Shown here: piece by piece, positions 58,401-64,000 of the stretch
Position numbering within the stretch: the stretch's first letter is position 1
Layout of the letters: the number at the start of each line of letters is the position of its first letter
Assembly (NCBI RefSeq): GCF_014839805.1
Contig: NC_051135.1
Location: forward strand, 12,961,291 to 13,025,290
Direction: 5' to 3'
DNA length: 64,000 nt
DNA from: Manduca sexta
Lineage: Eukaryota > Arthropoda > Insecta > Lepidoptera > Sphingidae
The notes under the pieces: generated by a model
Told to the model about the DNA's origin: nothing
Seen by the model: only the letters and a program-made list of their open reading frames with translations
Databases searched by the model: none
Position numbers and translations under genes: made by a program

Positions 58401-60369
58401 TTGCCAAGAGCAATTATTTCTGTCCAGTATAAATAGGTATTACTATCATTTTTACATAAGTACCGAACAGTGACACTATGACTAAGACATATAAGTAATA
58501 ATTCCTAAAATAAAGAATTAAGGGAGACTATCTGGGAATAGGAACACACTATCTAGGCATCATTGCCCTTTTTTGATTTCCAAAAAAAAGTGCAGTTTTT
58601 ACCGCCCAGCCTTAAGAGGGGTGACTGAGCGGTCATGTTGGGGCTCATCAGACTTGCGCACCGGCGTGGAGCCGCACGGATTTTTGATAAACGTCGAATG
58701 CCCACCGGGGCGAGTCCCTAACTCTATATACCACTCCACGCTTGACAGTACCAACTAAAACTCTGCATATTTGGCTTCACATTACGCGACATTGCCCATC
58801 TGAATGGTACAAATTAAATATTGTTTTTGTATAAATATTTCTTAGTTACTTAGCTTAGCTGGCAGTTTAAATTTGATTTTAAAGAGTTCCGCTCTGCATT
58901 TTCGAAATCTAAGATACTATGCCAATGAAATCAAAACGAGGCCATTCTGAAGCTACACATAATCCAACGCAAAAAAAAATAATTTAAATCGGACTACAGG
59001 GTTAAAAAAGATCGCTGACAAACCTTTGATTAAGAATACGTTTAGATAGACACTGTAAGCTACCAATGCGTATATAAATATTAAAGCATTTTCAACAACC
59101 CGCGTGATTTGAATTTGAAAAAAACTTATATTAATGTTATTATAATATAGTTACGCTAGTGCATAGGTGCATCTGCACTTACGCACTAGCGTAGGTGCAG
59201 ATGCACCTCCCTAAACCTAATCTTGGCGGCGCCCATGCCTACCACTAGCATATATATTTATAGTAGTACTATAAAATACAAATTACGTACTATAAAAATA
59301 AAAGGTAGGTAATACCTATAGAGAGGATAATATTATATAAATAGATAAGTATTGTGAATAAAATGTTTGATAAAAATAATTTTGATGTTTACCTACCTAA
59401 CTAATTTCTTTATTGCTTAAATAATCTTAAAAGATAAAGAGGAGTTTACCACTTGCAAAAGTATCCTTGATCTACTAAGAGTATACTTGATTATAGAGAT
59501 TCAGAATTCTTACTTATTATATGAAATCGACGAAAGTATAACATAAAATTAAACTTTTTTGATATTCAAAATATGTTGAACAATGACAATTCAACTGTCG
59601 AATTTAATATATTTATACTTAACCCTTATTATACACAAGTTTTATTCCTCTCCACTCTTTCTCCATTTAGAATTTAATTAGGTAAATACTTATCACTCCT
59701 CTACGTGCACCTAATGTGTTTAAAAGACGCCCAAAAATTTTCCTCGCGTATTACTATTATTTAGATTATTAATTATTATCATATTCTAATAAATTGTTAA
59801 CTCTCATTCCTCTGCTTACATATTATGTACCTATTTCATAGAAAAGGAAGGCTTTGTATTGAATGCGAGCTATAAAAAGCTCCGCTCCTAAATTATTATT
59901 TTACTTCGTTTCTCGTCTCGTAGTAAAAAATAATACAAAAAAAAATCTTAAAAAAATTAAAACCATATTTTAAAAAAATATAATACAACGAAGAAGTTAT
60001 AATTGAATTTTCTTAAAAGTAAAGTAACTTTCACGAAAGCTCTGAAAATATAAAAACAATTACCTCCAGCTCTTCCAGGAAGGCTATCTCCTCTTCATCC
60101 CTGGACGCCTCTTCACTAGTAATAATCCTACCGTTTTCACTAACATTATCACTCAATATCACATCTTTTAATTCATCATCTTTCACTTGAAAGTCCCTCA
60201 TCAGATGGTACGCACTATTGCTGTGGCCATACTTTTTCATCGCCTGCATTACAGACTTGCCTTTATACATTTCGAGTGTATTCACACCGCCAGGGTGGTC
60301 ACGTAAAAACATTTTTAAATCGTAATAATTATTGTTGAACTTCACGGGGAACACGCCGCGAGCTGCCAT
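46457..60369 (-). CDS. fa2h: Fatty acid 2-hydroxylase
   Basis: Membrane enzyme of the ER that hydroxylates carbon 2 of fatty acids for sphingolipids, using cytochrome b5-delivered electrons. Exons: 60064-60369, 52109-52331, 51483-51658, 48008-48134, 47293-47412, 46457-46542; they join as 345 residues, near the usual family length. Residues 5-65 are a cytochrome b5 domain with haem ligands in HPGG (His25) and KYGHSNSAY (His49). The hydroxylase part has the di-iron histidine set: HRWVFH (208-213), HFLLHGMHH (226-234), HYYVHHG (286-292) and HSNHH (307-311), between hydrophobic membrane segments. It ends GITTKVWDYIF and a short basic tail. ATG 60367-60369 (ccATGG) is the start; the same frame stays open further upstream but has no other ATG. 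Intron 1 is 7.7 kb. Confidence 0.95.
46613..47292. other. FA2H intron 5 (partial), repeat remnants
   Basis: Contains C/G-rich tracts (gcccccagcccccagccccc near 46678, then ggcccctgagc near 46980) like the edges of an old element. No coding sequence. Confidence 0.4.
48717..49205 (+). repeat. Family-3 repeat split by a hAT-like MITE
   Basis: Family-3 text runs to tggcgggtttagaagttgtg and resumes at ggtggtcgctctctgggcgg near 49166. Between them lies a 247-bp insertion (about 48918-49164) with inverted ends: aagggcgtcgccaag on the left, and cttgtgacgctctt on the right. It is flanked by near-direct repeats actgtggtc and acggtggtc. All within FA2H intron 3, on the strand opposite to the gene. Confidence 0.65.
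49882..50505 (+). repeat. Two further family-3 repeat pieces
   Basis: Pieces at about 49882-50045 (aaattgaccccactgaacct) and 50355-50505 (ggatatacacaggctgatcc, tggcgggttttaacaccttg), in FA2H intron 3. Confidence 0.55.
51838..52030. mobile_element. Possible hAT-like MITE fragment in FA2H intron 2
   Basis: Starts cagtggcggaataaggttgg, the same end type as 19280-19472, and runs into a C-rich tract near 52000-52020. The opposite end is not clear, so it may be truncated. Confidence 0.45.
52426..52722 (-). repeat. SINE copy in FA2H intron 1
   Basis: Matches the SINE at 15355-15690 read on the minus strand: tactgctgggcataggcctc, then ctgagagggtttaggcctta, ending ggttatcgccgc. Moderately diverged, with the (ATT) tail side at the left. 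Confidence 0.75.
53935..54152. mobile_element. hAT-like MITE in FA2H intron 1
   Basis: Inverted ends: cagtggtggccttag on the left, and ctaaggccactactg on the right. Related in end sequence to 19280-19472. No clear 8-bp duplication remains, so it is older. Confidence 0.65.
54835..55300 (+). other. GC-rich block with a zinc-finger-like frame
   Basis: Differs in base composition from its AT-rich surroundings and contains purine-rich repeats (gaggaagagaggaagaggag). A 76-codon frame at 55078-55308 includes CTVCLGLRQMSPHAWACIRC followed by GDRAHTKCLG: a C-x2-C-x13-C-x2-C-x4-H-x2-C spacing like a PHD or gag-type finger. Probably a fragment of a retroelement ORF1; I do not recognise the family. It ends in a 12-base G run. 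Confidence 0.4.
55309..60063. other. Right part of FA2H intron 1
   Basis: Besides the palindrome it has a (TG)n tract at about 56676-56698, hairpins at 57189-57219 (gatgtccgcttca against tgaagcggacatc) and 59165-59208 (aggtgcatctgcac against gtgcagatgcacct), and a GC-rich stretch at about 58600-58765 of unknown origin. No exon is needed: exons 1 and 2 of FA2H join in phase 0. Confidence 0.5.
57509..57876. mobile_element. Near-perfect 368-bp palindromic element
   Basis: Left arm begins ttaaggcgatacctcaaggt and the right arm ends accttgaggtatcgccttaa; the arms stay complementary through about 180 bp each to a small loop around 57690 (tatgacg). The border TTAA could be a piggyBac-type target duplication or part of the arm. 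No ORF. The RNA would form a long hairpin, since this lies in FA2H intron 1. Confidence 0.88.
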
Positions 60370-60783
60370 GGTTTGCGCGGCCTTCGCCGACCGCCAAGCA
60401 AATACGACTAACGTGTTATCAGTCAAACCGTGTGATAGTACATGTGTTTTGGATGAACTACCATTGGTTCGCGAATCTCTGACCACCTTGATCAGTTAGC
60501 GCTTGTAAAGAAATGTTAATTGGTTCGAGTTGGAAATGCTGTTCACTTCTGGGCCAAACACGTCTAAAGTCAATCATTCCTGTTGGCTCCACTTCAAACG
60601 CGGAAGTAATTTGGACAGATGATGTTTATTATGCAATTATTTTGCTGATCAGCGACTATTGTTAGACCACTTGGGTTAATAAAATTATCACAATAATTTA
60701 TTACTACCAAGACGCTGATGCTTTTTTACGGTAAAATATTTGGAGTAAGAAAGCTTTAAAGTTCTATGGAACGATAAATATAA

Positions 60784-60814
<31 letters not shown>

Positions 60815-63750
60815 ATAACCGTTATAGAAACAAAAACTACTCGACGGATTTTAACGAAACTTGGTACAATTATTTGTCATACTCCTGTGCTGGTTATAGT
60901 ATACTTTTCATCACGCTACAATTAATAGGAGCAGAGCAGTGAAGGGAAATGTTGGGAAAACGGGAGAAGTTACTCCATTTTTAAGCTTCCGTCGCGTGTG
61001 CAACCTTAATGGTTAAAGCTACACAGAAATCATGTATGACGGAAATGTTCTCCTTAAAATTATGTAAAAATATCCCACGACAGCATATGTCTATCTTTTA
61101 TGGTTGACTCACAATAACACGTGTAACTCCCGATAGCTTAGCAGTTCGAAGCTTTCTCATTATATTTGTCTACTCTTACGTTTATAACACTCTCAGTCAT
61201 CCCTAATTAAAAAGTTAACATTATTAAATATTCCATAAAAAGAATCATAGAAATCGGTATAGAAACACCAAAGTTATACATGAAATACGCTAATAATAAG
61301 CCATCATGCGTGAATACTGAATCATGCTATAAGGATTATTTTTGTATATATACAGGGTCATTTCGACATTGCGTTACTAAATGAAACCACAGGTTCGTGG
61401 TGACCTCTGCTAATACCGTGCAAAAGATTATTCATAAGTAACGAATATTTACGTCAATAATCCCGATTTTAGATTTATGGTTTTTTGATCACGCTGTCTC
61501 TTAGCGCGCTTAACTGAAGTGAATGAACTACGTCACAGCTGATGATATTATTACCGAACCTATAGGGTTCAGAAGGTCAGCTCACAAATGAACTCCCAAT
61601 ACGTTCACTGACTTGGTTGCAGCAGTTCATTGAGTCAATAATTAATTACTACAAAAATATTTCGTTAATTATAAACGTTATTTTCGTTAATAAAATAGTT
61701 TTCTTACCAAAAAGTTACCTACATAATTACTAAAGTTACAAGATTTAAATCTATTGGTATCGTATTTTTTTTAGATTCTACATGATATTCCGACATTTAT
61801 TTTAATTCCAACATTAATATTTCGGTTTGTCATAATACCTAAAAGAAGACTACGTACACATTATCGAACGTCATATTATGCTTTCTGTACCATTTCTTTG
61901 CTAGATAGGTACACTATGGCAATGCGTCCGAGTCTTTGACCGAGTCCGAAGAGCGCGGGATTATTCAATACAATAGTCGTACTCTTTCTCGCCTAAACTC
62001 GCAGTGTTGTCAGTATAAACTTTTTTACCAAAAAGCTTGCTAAAACGACACAGCATTTCAAAAATTCTGATATTAGATTTTTTTTTATTACATGATGTTC
62101 TAACAGATTTAACATACAATTGTATTACAAAATAAAATAAGTAATGATTTATGATGAAATGATTAATGAAAAGTGTACCTAATTAAAATAATACACAGCA
62201 ATATTTTAGTATTTTTGAAACATTATTTTAAGTAATAAAGTATAATAGAGATTTTGGATTCAGTGATTCATTTTCAATAGACATACAGGGTATAAAATAA
62301 ACAAGATATTACACAATAAGGTAATAATAAAAAGTTTGGTAACACTGCGAGGGCACGTGTTAGTTGTAAAACTGTGGCTCGTCAAATATCGTGTACTTCC
62401 AGACTAGTGTTGCCAAGATCAATTTGTTTAAAATCAAGACGGTAAAACAAATCGAGATTTAGTGTTGTAGATCGGGACATAAAAAAAGCAAGTATTTTTT
62501 TTTTAATTTTAGTTTTATATGTATTGCGTTTTACAAAAAATATCACTGCAAGTCATGCTAAAGTTGCGTTTTAATTTGGATTTCTGTTTTAACATTAAAG
62601 AACAGATCGCCGGGGAGTCGCATCTCTAAGCAAGAGAATAAAATAAAACTGTACCTTCAGCGCTAGTGAGGTGATACGTGCTATTTTGGTTGCATTGTCG
62701 CACTCAACACAGTGATTAATGCGTAGTTTATTATTTCATAATACTTAATGGTTTTAATAATTTATTGGTGCAAAACGGGTCACGTCCCAGAACTCTGAAA
62801 ATCGGGACGTCCCGCGCAAATCAGGACATCAGGCAACACTACTCCAGACCTTGCCGCTACTTTGTGGAATTCACTAAACTCGTGTGTCGCGTCTTGGTCG
62901 GTCAGGCACAAAGAAATTTAAAGTGGTCCCCTAAATGCGACCTTAACTCGTATAAAATAGAGTCTATTTTTAGAAATATTTTTGTCATTTTGAATATTTT
63001 ACGATCGCGAAGTTGCATCATTGACGCGTACCCGAAACTGAACTAATCACAATCTATTGATTATGTTTCTATCCGAGGCTGTCATTACGATTTTAATGTG
63101 GATTTATGAATTTGCGATAGTTACTGAATGGAAAAATCCAATATCATTTTGTCCGACCCGGGATTCGATCCCGAGACCTTAGCAAAGCATCCGTACTATA
63201 ATACAACTGCGGCACCGAGGTAGTCACCAATTAACTGTATTAAAAATACTTTGAAGTATGAAACAACTTTTATAGGAACAAGCAATCTACAAATCATCAT
63301 TAGGTATTGGTAAACACATTTACTATTTTGAATAATGTTTAGATACCTATTAGACGCCGCGCCGCGCCGCGCCGTGACGCATCCCGTCGCTCGACATTTT
63401 TACCTCAAATTATTACATTACCTAATTATTATCAAGATTGTAACTTCGTTATTAATTGTTCGTGTGAATTGCCAGACTTGCAGAATGATATTTTATGAGT
63501 GTTATAAATCTAACCGTTGAACGTATTTATTATACCTACTTATCTACTAAAATGGATGAACTACCTACATTAGAATGTGTGTGTTTTGATTTAAAAGAAT
63601 GACACCACTTTAAAATTACGGAAATAATGTGTTATGTGTACCTAACTTATGCATTTGTGGTTGTTTGATTAATGTCGTTTACTTATGATGATAGTTTGTG
63701 CATAGAAAATATTGTTCTAATGAAATGTGATGATTAGTGCGTGATGTTTA
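60370..63750. other. Upstream region of FA2H and gene-free right end
   Basis: Should contain the FA2H promoter and 5' untranslated region just right of 60369; no TATA box seen. The stretch 63150-63220 holds a tRNA-like box in minus orientation (gggattcgatcccgagacct), so a SINE fragment. A short GC-rich run (gccgcgccgcgccgcgccg) lies at about 63357-63375. No gene. Confidence 0.45.
60784..60814 (+). repeat. (TGTC)n microsatellite with a conserved flank
   Basis: About eight TGTC units, followed by ataaccgttatagaaacaaa and actactcgacggattttaac. That flank recurs, as I remember, beside GTCT-type microsatellites in other moth genomes, so the tract is probably part of a microsatellite-associated repeat. 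Confidence 0.65.
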
Positions 63751-63760
63751 TGTTGGCGTT

Positions 63761-63895
63761 GGATATCCACCTGCAAGGTGGACAGACGACTTGATACACG
63801 TCACGGGAACATATTGGATGCAGGCAGCTTTCGACAGGTCCGTCTGGAAATCTTTAGGGGAGGCCTATGTTCAACAGTGGACTTTATGTAGCTGA
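63761..63895 (+). pseudogene. C-terminal end of a LINE ORF2
   Basis: 44 codons in frame up to TGA 63893-63895: PPARWTDDLIHVTGTYWMQ, then DRSVWKSLGEAYVQQWTLCS. This W-x-D-D ... W ... GEAYVQQW block is the C-terminal end of endonuclease/reverse transcriptase polyproteins that are very common in Lepidoptera. It is followed by a gat/gata tail (tgatgatgataatgatg), typical of the 3' end of such elements. The rest of the element is missing: a strongly 5'-truncated insertion. Confidence 0.8.
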
Positions 63896-64000
63896 TGATG
63901 ATAATGATGTTTAGGTATGTGTCTTTTGTAGCGTCGTCGCTGCTGGTCTAATTGTTGATTGAGTGATGTGGCACGACACAAAACCCTAGGTAGTTAAAGC

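Noticed and set aside
60370..60486. FA2H N-terminal extension upstream of ATG 60367-60369
   Set aside because: The frame is open but has no ATG; the cytochrome b5 domain begins just after the chosen start, which has strong context.

Overview
This 64 kb window is eukaryotic nuclear DNA from an insect, and almost certainly a moth or butterfly (Lepidoptera); I cannot name the species. The sequence is AT-rich and its genes are split by GT-AG introns. Exons rebuilt across both strands give animal proteins. The non-coding part is packed with short repeats of lepidopteran type: tRNA-derived SINEs with (ATT)n tails, foldback and hAT-like MITEs, Penelope-like and LINE fragments. No CRISPR array, operon, plasmid or viral region is visible.

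Layout, left to right. (1) A secreted phospholipase A2 gene (+, 4903-11790); its signal-peptide exon was not found with confidence. (2) A small secreted tyrosine-rich protein gene (+, 16337-16582). (3) CDK5RAP3 (-, 16871-21977, nine exons), a UFMylation/ER-phagy adaptor, convergent with the Tyr-rich gene. (4) An LRMDA-like leucine-rich-repeat gene (+, 22952-27603, six exons), divergent from CDK5RAP3 across about 1 kb that probably holds both promoters. (5) An animal haem peroxidase of chorion-peroxidase type (-, 29564-36911, twelve exons, 770 residues). (6) A transposon-rich block (38.3-44.1 kb): a long foldback element split by a Penelope-like element, then a frameshifted LINE reverse transcriptase. 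(7) Fatty acid 2-hydroxylase (-, 46457-60369, six exons, 345 residues) with a 7.7 kb first intron. (8) A gene-free right end closing with the last codons of another LINE.

The genes show no shared pathway; they are ordinary single-copy neighbours. Exon boundaries come from reading frame, splice sites and remembered family architecture; no search was run. The most informative signals are: nested insertions whose target-site duplications are readable; a tandem GTGAGTGA splice donor in CDK5RAP3 where only the downstream site keeps the frame; a Tyr-rich secreted peptide I cannot place; and a near-perfect 368-bp palindrome in FA2H intron 1. I found no convincing new multi-gene system.
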